NCBI GenBank assembly: GCA_017506865.1 | Contig: JAFCMP010000547.1 | Location: 1,364,001 to 1,428,000, forward strand | From: Tribonema minus | Taxonomy: Eukaryota; Sar; Xanthophyceae; Tribonematales; Tribonemataceae | Direction: 5' to 3' | DNA: 64,000 nucleotides | In this document: one piece after another, positions 22,777 to 35,900 of the stretch | How positions within the stretch are numbered: position 1 is the first letter of the stretch | How the letters are laid out: every line of letters starts with the position of its first letter | Position numbers and translations under genes: made by a program | The notes under the pieces: model-generated | What the model saw: only the letters and a program-made list of their open reading frames with translations | Told to the model about the DNA's origin: nothing | The model's database searches: none

Positions 22777-23978
22777 CGGAGTAGTTGCGCCGTGCGCCGC
22801 CGCTGCTGCTGCTGCCGCTGGTGCCGCCTGTGCTGCCGCCGCGGCCCCTGATCCAGCGGCAGCTGCGTCGTGTGTTGCCGGAATGCCTGCGCCATAAGCG
22901 CGGCCAGCGCTGATGCAGTTGCCGCTGCCGGAGCGGTCGCGCCTCCACTGGCAACCGCCGCTGCCGCTGTAACAGTTGCCGCTGCTGATGCTGCTGGTGC
23001 TGGTGCTGCTGCCGCTGCTGCCGGTGCCGCTTGTGTTGCCGCATCCTCAGCAGCGTTGTCTGCAGCCGCTTGAGGAGCCGCCTGCTGCAGCACCCCCGCC
23101 CATCCAGAGAGTGCTGGTTGCAGCGCTTGCAACGTGCCCGCCACATACGCAGCATCAGCGATGTCGCAGGCGCTGGTAATGCCAAGGCCGCCATGCCGTG
23201 TTGGGAGTCGCGCTTGCTGTAAGGCTGGGCCGTGCGCTGCCAGATGGAAGTGGGCCCCACTTTGCTCAAACTGGCGCCAGGTCTGGCCTGGTGGCTGCAG
23301 GCCCATTGAGTGCTCAAGCACCCACTGCGTGACCCGGTCCCACTCCTTGGCGGCTGGCGCTGTCTGCATAGTGGGAATGGTGCGCAGGCAGTAAGTACGT
23401 CATGCGAGGCACCACGCAGTAGCGCAGTAACCTGAACATAGCCCTCGGAGATGTCAGGCGCGCGCATCGCTCTGCAAATCGAGCCCCTGCCCCGCCTGCA
23501 CCCGCTTCCCTGCGCAGCCATGCGTCCACAAAGCTGCTGTGGCCCACCGGCACCCCCAGCAACACAGCTCCATGGTTCTGATTTTCATCCGTATCCCCCA
23601 CTAGCTGAACGCCCAGCTGCTGCAGCAGTTGCCGCTCGTGGTCTGTCACCACATGCCCCCTGCCAGGCAGCGCGCGTGACTTGGTGAGGTTTAGCTCCAG
23701 CCCCACCTCCGCAAAGTGTTGTTTGAGCTGCGCCACTGCCTGTATGTCATCCTGAGTCAGCGTGCAAGCGCCTGTTCGGACGTTGGCATCGTCCATGTAG
23801 GCGCCCATCCGCCTCCGCGCGCGCTGCGCGGCCGCCGCCTCATTGAACCGTTTCAAGCACTGAGCAATGGCGCCGCAGAAGAGCATCGGTGCCGCGGGGT
23901 CCCCCTGCTTAAACCCGCGCTGAGATATGATGATGCGCGTGGAGCCGTCGACGTGCTGGAACAGCAGGCGTGGCCGAG
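22674..23978 (-). pseudogene. Reverse transcriptase fragment, truncated and frameshifted
   Basis: Reading leftwards, the frame shows RT fingers/palm motifs: RGFKQGDPAAPMLFC, then the catalytic AYMDDANV, then LELNLTKSRALPGRG and a GVPVG motif. The frame then shifts near 23380-23400 into one carrying GGLGITSACDIADAAYVAGT, typical of the RT thumb/connector. After that comes an extended Ala/Pro/Gln-rich linker made of GCN/CTG repeats, where a second frame change occurs. N-terminal RT motifs are absent because of truncation; the first residues read in this frame to the right of 23979 belong to flanking DNA. Confidence 0.9.
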
Positions 23979-23991
23979 TGCACATTTGTAC

Positions 23992-24661
23992 ATATGCCGA
24001 CGTTTGGGGGCGGTGCATGCCCTCATGCATGGTGCTGAGAATGCCATCACTCCTACTGTAGCATCATGGCGTTGTTGCAAATCACCGCATGCCAGCAGCA
24101 TACCTCAGACACAAACAGATGCATGCTTCGCAGCAAATCATACGACAGCATGACAGCATGAGCAGGCATCAGTACATAGCAGCATGACCATGCGACATGA
24201 ACACAAGAACTTCATGTTTCGATTCGCACCATGCTTGACATGGAAACATTGATGCGTGAGTCATTGGGCAGGGGTGGGGTCCCACGGCAGCGGCAGTGCG
24301 CAACTCGTGTGCGCAGAATGTGCGGCTGTTACCATGTTGCAACCATTCGGTGTGCTGATGTTGCACACTGCTACTGTCTCATCAGCTACAGCAGTTTGCC
24401 GGTCATTGCAGTGTATGCTCAATGCACAGCGCACGCTAGCATCGATGGCCATTTGTTCGACCTCTGCTGCTGACATGGCGCCTGTGCCGGCTACATGCAG
24501 CTACGTACATGCAGCATGCGAACATACAGCCACGTGCATGGGGAGGCTGCACGTCAGCCACCGCGACGGCTTGACACTGCAGTCCCCGTCTTTTCAGTGC
24601 AGGGTACGACCTGCGCCCACGTTGGCAACAATGCTTTCATCACGCAGCCAGCCCACGTCCG
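23992..24661. other. Intergenic stretch without recognised gene
   Basis: No supported coding exon or RNA. It separates the LINE from the 3' end of the minus-strand gene ending at 24662. Confidence 0.45.
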
Positions 24662-26440
24662 TCAGATCAACGGTCTCAGCGCAAGCCGTGAGCCGTCCAG
24701 TTCGACAAAGCGGCAAACGCCCTCCTTCTTGCGTGTGCTGACAACATGTCCTCCCTGCAGGAACTTGGGAGCAAGCACACTCACGATGGCGGTGTCTTCA
24801 TTGCCCCCAAACACCTCCATGTTCCACCGCACAGCCCTGGCTGTCAGAAAAAGCTGCATGTCGGCATTGTCGTCAGGCGGCTTCTGCTGCTGGGGGGTGT
24901 AGTCGTCACATTGCTCAGCCAGGGCCTCCTACGTGTGCTGGCAACATTGACACAAAAGCACATGTGCAAGAGCATTAGTGAATAACTCCCCAAATGGAAG
25001 GAGCTGCACAACTGCAGTGCTCCGCAGAAACACCCACAGACACCTACTTAATCTAGCTCCAGCACGATGCATCAGCAGACAGCAACTACCGTACTGCTGC
25101 CGAGAGTGGTGACGGCGGCTTTGACGAGATGAGAAGACGGCATGGCATCGGGTGCGAAACGTGATGCTAGTGATATCGAAACGATGCAAAGACTGTAAAG
25201 CTCTAGGTGACAAGGGGTGGTTAGCCGCAAGCGCCTTCCACCAGTGACCGCGGTCGCCGCTGCTGCAGTCATTGGCCATGATTCATATTGCAATGACCGG
25301 TGCACTGCTGAAGCGACCATTGTCGCAAGCGCGAAGGAGGCCAGAAGCAGGGCGTAGCAGCGTCACACGCAGCAACTTCAACTAAGTGTGCACTGCACTT
25401 CAAGAGCTCGGACGCTTGAATAAAGAAGTGCTCTGCTGGTATGCAGTTGATGGGCTAGCTAGCTCCCGTGCTGAAGACATGGCGAGATTAGTGGAGCTGG
25501 CGCTCGACAGGCCCGGCCTTGAGCAACGCATCCTTCCTAACGCTTACCCTGGCCCCAACAACCCTTAAATGAATGAAAGCTAATCAAAGATGGTAGAGCT
25601 CTAGGTGACAAGGTGTGGTAAGTGTCAAATTGAATGCCTTCCACCGATGACCATGGTCGCCGCTGCTGCGGCAATTGGCCACACGTCAAACAGTGCCACC
25701 ATATTCACAATAGTCAAAAAGACTTATGTGTGCAAGCTTTTAGCATTTGAGGCAGGGGTGTTCAGTATGAAAAGGTGAATGATGCGAAGGCCCATTTTGA
25801 CGTCAACATTCCGATGTGGTTTCTTGATGGTGTCCTACCACAGGCAAGCAGCAAAGCCTTTTATGCTCTATAACATGAGTGACGCATGCCGCATGCGCTA
25901 GCCGCGGGTGCACGCACGCTAGCAACCGGCTTTGTGCGAGAATACACGTGCAGATGTACTGGGTACAGTTGATGGTGACAGACGCGCGCATGTGGCAGCG
26001 ACTTTGCTCGCCGAATGACATGAAGCGGGAAATGCTTACTTGCTCTCCTCACGCTGGCGGCTGCTTGCTGATGCGGCCGCCCAGTGCCCTGGCCTCGCCC
26101 CTCTGCTGCTGCCGCAGACCGCCCTATGCGAAGTAGAGGCCATATGTCGCCCCATCCTTCACCTGACTAAACTTCAGTACCACCTGAGGCGTAGCTGCAG
26201 CGGCCAGCAGCCCACCAGCGCCAAGGCGAAGCAGGAACCCATCAAGATCCTCCTGGCTACTTAAGTGCATCACGGGGGCGCCGGCGCCGGAAGCGATGAT
26301 TATTGTCTTGCCCCCAAGCTGCAGCTGCTCCGCTTCTCTTGTCAGTTTGAGGTAACTGCCGATTTTCTCGGTGTCAAACCCAAAGAGTTCAGGCACTGTG
26401 GCCTGCTCCAAGTGCAGAATGTCCTCCTCATCCCAGCCTT
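24662..26440 (-). CDS. Unrecognised gene, two 3' exons identified
   Basis: The first identified exon (26440-26163) opens after TTCTTCAG and encodes GWDEEDILHLEQ...YLKLTREAEQLQLGG...ASGAGAPVMHLSSQEDL, ending KFSQ/GTGAAG in phase 0. The second (24928-24662) opens after CACGTAG with EALAEQCDDYTPQQ and continues through MQLFLTARAVRWNMEVFGG and APKFLQGGHVVSTRKKEG to a TGA stop. Together they give 180 residues of globular-looking, charge-balanced sequence; an upstream exon ending in phase 1 is required but was not found. No family was recognised. The gene is divergent from the pseudouridine synthase, which starts about 0.5 kb to the right, so they may share a promoter region. The 1.2 kb intron holds a pair of ~100 bp direct repeats. 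Confidence 0.5.
25186..25682. repeat. Pair of ~100 bp direct repeats in an intron
   Basis: GAGCTCTAGGTGACAAGG.GTGGT...CTTCCACC.(G)TGACC..GGTCGCCGCTGCTGC occurs at about 25186-25285 and 25588-25682. A shorter relative could exist elsewhere. Confidence 0.8.
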
Positions 26441-26921
26441 CTGAAGAAATCCGTGATTGTGGCGAACGACTCCCACTTGAGCAGGTCACAAATTTTGCAA
26501 CAGAACACGGCGAACATACAAAAATGAGGGGGGGAACCGGCTGCTGAGGTGCCCCTGTCGACATCCGCATTGTCGGCTTGATGACGGGGGTGCTGTGAGG
26601 CAGGTCGCGGAGTGCACAAAGCCATCGACACAGCCCAAAGCCGTGATGCACACAAGAACGCCGTACCACCTGAAAGCTGGAGCACCATCTCAGAACAAGT
26701 ACAATAAATCGCTGCCGCTGTCTATGTAGCACAAACAACTGCACTTCTGAGCGTTCATCAGTGGGAGCGTCACCATCTTGGTTGACCACAGACATCATCA
26801 GGGATTCCTGGGCATGGTGCCAACATCCGCGGGTGGTGCCGCAACGTCGCTTGCGTTCGCCCCAGCAGTTTTTCAACCGTTGTATTTGCAAGCTTGCAAC
26901 CAGAACGGCATCGCTGTTCTG

Positions 26922-29900
26922 ATGGCATGTAGAATAGGACAGGTGCTACTGCGACGACCACACAGAGGCTACAACAGCGGCGGAGGCAGGATGCGAGTGC
27001 GTGTATATAGCACAGGCGAGCAAGCGTCTTCTGTCATCAACGAGCTCGATGTGGAAGAGCACAAAGGTACAAGCCACAAACGCGAACTTCACCCAAACTT
27101 CACCGCGTCCAGAGTCGTACACAGCAAAAAGAGCTTTCTGTAGTACGTGTTTCGCTTGCGTGTTTTGTCAACTTTTTTTGTTCCATTGGCACAGAAAAGG
27201 CACCGAGGTCCGCCCCGCCCACCGTTGGGCCACTTCAAGCCGATACCACAGGCAGGCCACCATTGCTTTCAAGCTACAAGCGCTTGCTCTGACGCCCCCC
27301 TGTCGGTCATCCCCCGCTAAAACCGCTGCCGCGCAGAGGAGAAGGGGGGCGTCGCCAAGCGCAAGGTGGCGCTGGTCCTGGGGTACGTGGGCACGGACTT
27401 CAGCGGCCTGCAGATAGACAGGAACTCAGGCGTGAGGACGGTGGAGAGCGAGATGGAGACGGCGCTATTCAACGCCGGCGTCATTAAGGAATCGAACTAC
27501 GGCGATCTGAGTAAAATTGGGTGGAGCCGGACGAGCCGGTGAGAGCCCGCACAGTGGGTGCATTTTGTACTTCTTATTGATTCGCGCTCAGGGCGCGAAA
27601 AAGCCCCAGATGAATGGTATCTAAGCTTGCTGTCCGGAATGAACATGTCGTGTGACAGTCTGAAAGTGTCTCAATGACAACCACTCAAACGACGCCGCCA
27701 CGAAATGGCACAGTGGGTACGGTGGCGATGCTGCAGTAGTGCAAGTCAGTCTGGTCAAACAGTCAGCACGATGCATTTGCTGGAATGCCTTAGGGGCCTA
27801 CAATGACCGGAGCAAAACCGCGTGAAGCCGGACGAGCCAATGCAGGGTTACTTCCCTAACCCATAGCACCAACCTAGTACTCCATGCACTCAGCGCTTGA
27901 ATTTAATTAAACTGGCCTCAACACCGCATTCCATTGGCAGAGTCGTGCGTAGCAGGAGGAGCTGGTTAGAGCGGCTTCCGTGCTCACGACACCAGCAGTG
28001 CACATCCCTCATGCTGCACACCGGACGTACTCAAAATTGGCTCCTGGCTGTTGTTGCTGGGGTGCTTGCTTGGCTTGGGGCATCTTGAGCAAAGCTGCGT
28101 GGAGTCGCCGAAGGAGTCAGTGGAGCTTGGGCGCCAACAGCAGCAGCAGAGTGCTCAACTTCTCCGCTCCAGCCATCTGCTGAATCTAGTTGATGCAGTA
28201 TGAGACTGCCTTCGCCAAAAGTTTTCCTTACGGGTGGCGAGCCTGTTGTACCGTCGCAAAATGCAGTCTCGGCAATCCGTGTTGGTGTGTTGCCAATGCC
28301 AACGGCTGCGGCATCCTCACCGAACGGCAACTGACGCGTGCCGCACCAATCAGCAGCCTTGTACGTCATAATGCGCAGCATCCCGCTGGACGGCTTTGTC
28401 AACATTGCGTACGCCTCAAGGTCTGCAAACTTCAAAACCTGTACACCCCACCTCAAGATCTGCAGACTTCAAAACCTGTACACCCTACTTCAGCCCGTGC
28501 GTGCGCATACGCTTTGTCTGACGGCAATCAGGAAGGCAAAGGTCAAGGCGATCATTGCACCTTCGCCGTTGTCGCGAAGCTGCTGGTGAAGCAGACCCAG
28601 TAGCGCCGCCACCAGGACCAGCAGCACGTACCTCAAAGAGTTACACCTTCAGCCCCCCCCCCCCCCAACAAAAAATTCCCGCACCCAGCGCATACGTCAC
28701 GAACCTCCCATGATCGTACGTCAAACTCCAACACGAACGCCCTTGCGTTTTACCCGCTATCAGGACAGACAAGGGCGTCCACGCCGCAAAGACGGTTGTC
28801 GTCGCCAAGCTGCTGGTTGACCAGACGCAGTTCTGCGCAGCGGGCCTCAACGCGCCGCTCAAGGCGGCGATCAACGCGTGCCTGCCGCCGGACCTGCGCG
28901 TCTTCAGCGTCTGCAAGGTACTTCAAGTCGTGACATGGCCGTTGCAACTTCAACAGTGATGTTCTGCACAGTTGACCTGTTCTGCACAGCCGACCTTCGC
29001 GTCATCACGCATCTGTGCGCTGTGCCAAACTTCAAGTGTGACTTCCGCGAACTTTCACTTCAAGGTGGGTGGCACGAGGACGTGGCGTTGAAACTTCAAT
29101 GTTGATGTTCTGCACAGCCACCTCGACCGCGGACCTATGCACGTGGACGCAGCGCACCTATGTGTAGGGCTGCAGCGTGTGTGCGCAATGCTAACTCTAA
29201 ACCCAGCCCTAACCCTTGGAGAGGAATGCGCGCACACGCCTGTTAGCTGCAGCAAAGTGCATGTGCATACGCATGCATATTTCAGCACGTATACATTCCC
29301 AGCAGGCATTCATGCATACCCCGGAACGCGAACCTGCCTGCAGCGGCACATGGCATGAGCTATGAGTTGGCGCCCGCATGCAGCCGCGCTGCACAGCTTC
29401 GCATCGTTTTGAGGCGCTCTTGCGAGCCGCGATGCCACGGGCTTTTGCCGCAGGTCATGCCGGCGGCAGCTTTCACGAGCGCAGCAGCCGCCAACGCTGC
29501 TGGTACGACCGGCTAGGGTTAGTAGTAGGTAACCCTAACCCCAACCCTAGGGTTAGGTAACATCCACCCTAAGCCTAAACCTAACCCTGATTCACGCTGC
29601 TGGTGCGGAAATGGCATCCCCACCCCATCCCCACCCGCAGATCGATAGTTCAAGCTTGCGGTCAGCGCCGGGATGCTGCTGAGCATTCAGCTATAGAGAA
29701 GCAATTGCCTCTAAGCGCAGTAGGGAGCGATGTGGCCGACGCGCTTACTTGCGCTAACCCTAACCCTAACCCTACACTGCTTCCTGCGCGTTGTCTGCCG
29801 TGGCCAGGTCCCCAAGGGGTTCCGCGGGCGCGGAGAGTGCTCGTGGCGCGACTATGAGTATTACCTGCCGGCGTCACTGCTCACAGGTATGTATGTGATA

Positions 29901-32900
29901 ATGCATTGTACGGTACATACCACTTTGTGGCGAGGACTACCTGCCCGCGTCACTGCTTGCAGGTATGTATATATCAAAGCTCAACATGTAGGTACTCATT
30001 ATCAGTCATACCACTTTGTGGCGCGACTATGAGTACTTCCTGCCCACGTCACTGCCCACAGATATGTATATACATATGAAAGCTATGTACGTAGGTATTC
30101 GCTATGATTCATACCACTTTGTGGCATTGCGTGCGCATTGCAGCCGGTGCCGTTGAGGCGCCATTGCAATTGGTGACGTGCCAATTTTTGACAGCAAAAC
30201 GCACATTTCAAAACTCATGTCTCACCATGTCTCCCGGTACGCCTGCACATGGCTGCGTGGGATGGGCATCTGAGATAGCTTGCAAGACATGCAGTGCGCC
30301 TCGATCTGCTGAGCACTGGGGGCATTGTGTCCTTAAGCCACTGCTAACTTCTCTGCATCGTTGATTGAATATATATAATATATATGTATATATTGTGCAT
30401 CTAATTTTTACCCACAACTGCTGCTACTACTGTTACCAATGCCACAACTCCCACTTCTGCCACTACACTACACATCAAACCACAACACGGTACGGCACGT
30501 TGTGGGATTTTTTCCCAGTCGCAATGATCGGCTACTACATCGCTGCACCGTCTTGACAATAGAGCCACTGCGCTGGGAAGGCGGTGGCCGCTTCGGTTAG
30601 GGTTAGGGGTAGGCACCAAGGTTAGGGTTAGGGGTAGAGTTAGCACCAAAAATCGCGTTGTCTGATCGATCTGAGCGCTGTCTTTTTCGCTCTGCGCCCT
30701 GCTCTACCACCATGCTGCCATGCATTGCTTTCTGGGTCAGGTGTGCGCATATTCACGCATGCTCAATTTTGCATGCTCGTTTTTGTGGTACCGGTACAGG
30801 CGCGTCCGCCACTGTGCACATTTGATCACGCTCATCAACAGCATCTCCTGTGCGCGCTTGTCTGTCATTCACAAACCCGATCTGCAATGCGGCCGGCAGA
30901 TGACAAAGCGACAGCCAAGTTCGGCGAGCTGCTGCGGCTCTTTGAGGGGACGCACAGCTTCCACAACTTCATCAGCATGAAGGGTCGCGAGCTGCGGCAG
31001 ACCAGAAAGGAGGTGCGCTTATTAGCGTCGATGGCGCGTGGTGCTGCGATGCAACAGCTTGTTGTCGTTTATGTAGCTGTTGCATCAGAGCCTCATGCCA
31101 GAAAGCCGGTGTGCTGCCTGGTGCGTGCGCAAACGCGGTGTCGCGCGATGCTGTGACGCGGCGGGTGGCCGCATATCGTAGGCCATCATGTATCGCGTAG
31201 CATTAGACTAGGGTTTTGTACCAGAAAGCAGGTGCGCATCAAGGTTTGGTACCAGAAAGCAGGTGCGCTACTTGAGCGTCTGCGCAATCATTGGGGTGCG
31301 TTATGCTGTGATGCAACGGGTTGCCGCAGCTCGTTGGCAACTATGTATCCCGTAGCATTAGGGCTTGTTGTCAGGAAGCAGGCGCGCTACTTAGAGCGTC
31401 TGCGCAAACGCGGTGGCGCGCGATGCTGTGACGCAGCAGGCCATTGCGGCTCAATGGCATCTGTGTATGGCGTCCAGAACGATAGATTCCGGCCCTAGCA
31501 TTAGGGCTTGTTACCGAAAAACAAGTGCTGTGCGACCACGGGGCGCATGATGCTGTAGCCGCAACGCTGTGCGCTGCCGTGTTTGGCAGACGCAGCTTGT
31601 TGCTGTCCTTGTGAGGGTTTCAGGCACTGCCAAAACTCGAACCCTGGACCGAGGGTTTGCTGCACCATCAAACTCTGACCCTAGACCTATAGGGTTTGGT
31701 GCCATGATTAGACGTGACGCCCTAGTTCCTTGCTCATCATCCCCCCCCCCTCCCCCCCATATACTGTCCGTGTGTTCATGAGGTTCGCTTGCATCGGATT
31801 TGTGAAACACATATCGCAACAATTCATGAACAGTTCATGCCGATGTTATGTCTGTGTCCATGTGAACCGGGAAGCAGCTGTGCGACATCCATCTCAGGAT
31901 GCTTGACATAGAAGCATGTCGCACTTCAGACTTCGCGCCATTGGTATCAAAAAGTTGCTGGACCCATCTCTCGCAGTGCAATTACTGGTGCTTGCCGCTG
32001 GCAGCCACTCAGTCTTTCCCGCACCTTTGGCGCATCGTTCTTTCACGGCAGCCATCCCAATCAGACATTTCTGGGGGCAGGATCAGTCCATGGTTAACCT
32101 CAACTTCACTACAACCATGACCCTCAGCATTAGGTCTGGGCGAGGTTTAACCCTAATTGAGCAGCTGATGACCCCTCAGCGTTGGGTCTCTTTGAGGGTT
32201 AACCCTAGCTCAGCAGCTTATGACCCCTCACCATTAGGTCTGGGTGAGGTTTAATCGTATCTCAGCAGCTTCATGCCCCCTTAGCATGAGGTCTGGGTGA
32301 GGTTTAGCCCTAACTCAGCAACTCACCATTAGGTCTGGGTGAGATTTAACCCTTACCGAGCACCCGCACGCTCTCGCTGTGTGGCCAGGTCACGCTGAAA
32401 AAGTGGGCAGCGTACGACCGCCGAAACCGCACAGCCGCCGCCGCCGCCGACGACCAATCCGATCATGTGCCTGAAGCTTCCGTCGGCCAATCAGACGACA
32501 ACGCTGATGTCGTCAGCCAATCAGAAGCGTCAGATGCTCCCGTCGGCCAGTCAGACGCCGCCGCTGATGCCGTGAGCCAATCAGAAGCGTCGGACGCGTC
32601 GAACGAGCCAGTCGAGGAGGTTCAGGAGGAGGGGGACGAGGGGGAAGGTGCGGCGGCGGGGGGGGAGGGGGCAGCGGGCGGGGAGGGGGTCGTGATGCGC
32701 AACATCATGAAGGAGATGACCAGCAGCATTTACAGGATGGAGTTGGAGGGGGCTCCGCTTAGTGTGGGGGGGTCGCCGGAGCCGTTCTTACGCGTGAATG
32801 TGCGCGGCCAGAGCTTCCTCTACAACCAGGTATGTATATATGTATGCGCACTGCGGGCAGCGCTGTCAGCCACGTGTCAGTTTGCCAGTTCAGGTGTACT

Positions 32901-35900
32901 GCCAGTTCAGATGAACTCTCGTGTTCTGCTTGTCAAAAGCGCTGGCTCATCGGAGCCGTTCATTCGCGTGAACATGCGCGGCGAGAGCTTCCTCTGCAAC
33001 CAGGTGTGTGTGCGGATAAGCGCGGCAGTGCCAGCGTTCTTAGCCATCACGTATGGTCAGTTTGACATGAGTGCCAGTTCAGGTGAACTCCTGTACTGCT
33101 TGTCCAAAGCGCTGGCTCATCGGAGCCGTTCATACGCGTGAATGTGCGCGGCCAGAGCTTCCTCTTGGAATCCTCTACAATCAGGTTTGCAAACGCATGC
33201 GCACTGCAGGCAGCGCTGTCAGCCACGTGTGCTACCAGATCAGATGTACTGCTGTTCTGCTTGTGAAAGGGGGCACCGCAGCCATTTTCACGTGTAAACG
33301 TGTGCGGACAGAGCTTCCTCTACGACCAGGTATGTATACGTATGCGCTTCCGCCGCTGCAGATCCGCCTGGCAGTCGGCACAGCTTGAGCTTCGCTCCAA
33401 CATAATGTCATCTGGGCTGGCTTGCTGCTCATTTATGGGATCGTGAAGCGCTGCGATCCTATGCGCTTTGGCGTGCGCCGCTGCCGCTGCCTGACGATCG
33501 GCATGGTTTGATGTTAGGGTTAGACTTGCGGTTAGCAACGCTCCACCGATAGTCTCTCAGACAGCCTGGCTTGCTAACAACAGTGCGCAACGCTGCCCCA
33601 GTGACTCTCAGACAGCCTGGCTTGCCAATAACAGTCGTTCAACGCTGCCCCAGTGACCAGCTGTTCACCGTGATGCGCTGCGCACTGCCGCCGCCGCTGC
33701 AGATCCGCCTGATGGTCGGCGCGGCTCTCGCAGAGGCCAATGGCGTGGTGCCAGCGGGGTGGGTAGCGGCAGGGCTGGAGACCCCCTGCACGCTCCACTT
33801 CCCCCTGGTCCCTCCGCAGGGGCTGCTGCTCGTGTCGCAGGGGTTCACCGCCAGCAAATCAGGTGAACTTCATATTTGAAGTGGTACGCTCTGTAATAAT
33901 ATTCGTTCCCATGCAGAGGCTGCTGCTCGTGTCGCAGGGGTTTGCCCCGCTGGCAAAGCAGGTGTGCGGCGCTGCTGAGAACTTCATATCTGAAGTTGTA
34001 CGCTCCACTTTTGCTGCTCGCCCTCCGCGTGGGCTGCTGCCTGTGTCGCGGAGGGGTTCACTGCCGGCACACTGGAGATGCACCCATTTGCGGCAGTCCC
34101 CACCCAGTGTAAGGATTAGGTTTACGGTCTAAGCCTTTGCTCTCAGGAGTGGTGTGTTTGCTGGTCTTGATCTCCAGCAAGTTGCTCAGCTGGTAGGGTT
34201 TTGCCCGCTGGCGGATCTGTCGATTGCCGAAACACCAAAGCATGGTCCACTGAAAAGTGTCATCTGCCCAATGCAGTGTATTAGATCAGGAACAATGTGC
34301 ATGCACAGCGGGGGGCTCAAATTGGCAACTTCAATCGCGAGAGTACCTTGAAGGTGGAGGCTTCGCACCAACAGCCGCTCGCACCGACAAGGTGCCTTTT
34401 GTGTAATCATGCCAATGGTGCTACAGTGCTGGGGGTTTGCGATGATGTTGATAGGGTTGTCGTGTTGGCGGAACCCCTCAACCCTCATCCTAACATTAAC
34501 CCTAATGCAGCACAGTGTCCTCACAATGACATCTCCTCACAGGTATCGTTACCATACATTTGGCGCGACTGCAATGTTCCAGTCACAGATGACCTCTGCA
34601 CATGCATGTGATTGATAACGCAAACTGCACCTCCCAAGCAACAGAGCACCAGAGAGAGTGGTGCACCATGCGTGCACTATGTTCTGTGGGGACATGAAGT
34701 GCAGCAGCAGCAGCAGCAGCAGCAGTGCTCGGGATATCAACAACTTCACCTTGTGTTTTACTGTAGACATGTCACCTACTTGAATATGCACATCAGCTGC
34801 GTGTAAGCTCATGACAGTATGCTCCGCATATCCACTGCCTATGCCTGCTGGTGCTCTTCAGGCAACGCTGCCGTGTTGGAGCCGAAGCATCTTTCCGAGG
34901 TATGCTCAGTTGGCGGTACATGTGGAGTGCGTCTGCAGTACCGTTTGCTTGAAGTGTCAGGAAACCGGCCGTGCACATCATTGAAGCGTCAACCACGCAA
35001 TGTCTTTGCCACATAGCTTTCAGGTTGTTCACGACTGCGCAGTCAGCGCACGGCCACAAATCTAGCATTGGATTGGTGGAAGGCACTTGAGGCTAACCAC
35101 ACGTTGTCACCTACGATCTTCTGGTTCGTTTCGATTGGACCTGTTGCACATCTTGCACAGGAGCACAAGAATTCTAGGCAGATGAAGGTCATGTGAGCAC
35201 AGCAGTGCCTGCTTTTTTTAAACAACTTGATCACGCCAGATGTATGTTACGCCAGATGGATGGTAATCGTTGCCCAGCGTCATTCAAGCATCATGAAATC
35301 ACATACATAGATGTTTGCCCACTGCGGAGCCATGTTCATGCGCCGTGAATTCGTGCTCATCCACCAGGAATTCAATCACTTTTGCCAGGCCAGATCGGCG
35401 CACCATCTCCCACTGCGGATCATGCCTGAGTCATAAAAAATCCACCGTGAATTGTGAGGCATCCATTCATTCACGCGTGCCGCGCCAGGTCGGCGACAAT
35501 GTCGCCAACTGCGAATGGTCGTTCAGTCAACTTGAATCTACCGTTAATTCATGAGGCATTCATTCACTCACTCGTGCCACGCCAGGCCGGCGGCACCGTT
35601 CCCCACTGCAAACCCTCGTTTGCCCACCATCAATTCACGTTCATTCATGAGGCATTCATTCATTCGCTCGTGCCGCACCAGGTCGGCGGCACCGGCACCG
35701 GCACCAGCTGCGGATTGTCATTCATTCATCATGAGTTTACTGGTTCCATGAGGCATTTATTCATTCACTCGTGCTGCGCCAGGTCAGCGGCACCGTCACG
35801 CACTGTGGATCGTCGTTCACCCACCTGCTATGAATTCACATTCATCAATTATGAATTCTTTCACTTGTGCCGTGCCAGGATGACGGCACCATCACGAATG

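Larger units (their letters stand above)
21052..23979 (-). mobile_element. 5'-truncated non-LTR retrotransposon, 2.9 kb copy
   Basis: The copy runs leftwards and ends in the 3' UTR (revcomp of ATTCTCGCTCAGGGCGCGAA) with tail AATTAATAAAAA. A perfect 12 bp direct repeat GCACATTTGTAC lies at 21040-21051 and 23980-23991, marking target-site duplication and so both ends of the insertion. The 5' boundary falls inside the reverse transcriptase, so the copy is dead on arrival. Shorter copies of the same 3' end occur at 4482, 13696, 27560 and 44440. Confidence 0.92.

Noticed and set aside
22115..23394. Plus-strand Ala- and Cys-rich open frames
   Set aside because: They are antisense to the LINE's GCN/CTG linker and have no motifs.
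26124..26891. Single 255-residue minus-strand protein
   Set aside because: Only the part left of 26440 looks like protein; a splice acceptor (TTCTTCAG) marks its start, and the right part overlaps the PUS1 5' region without motifs.
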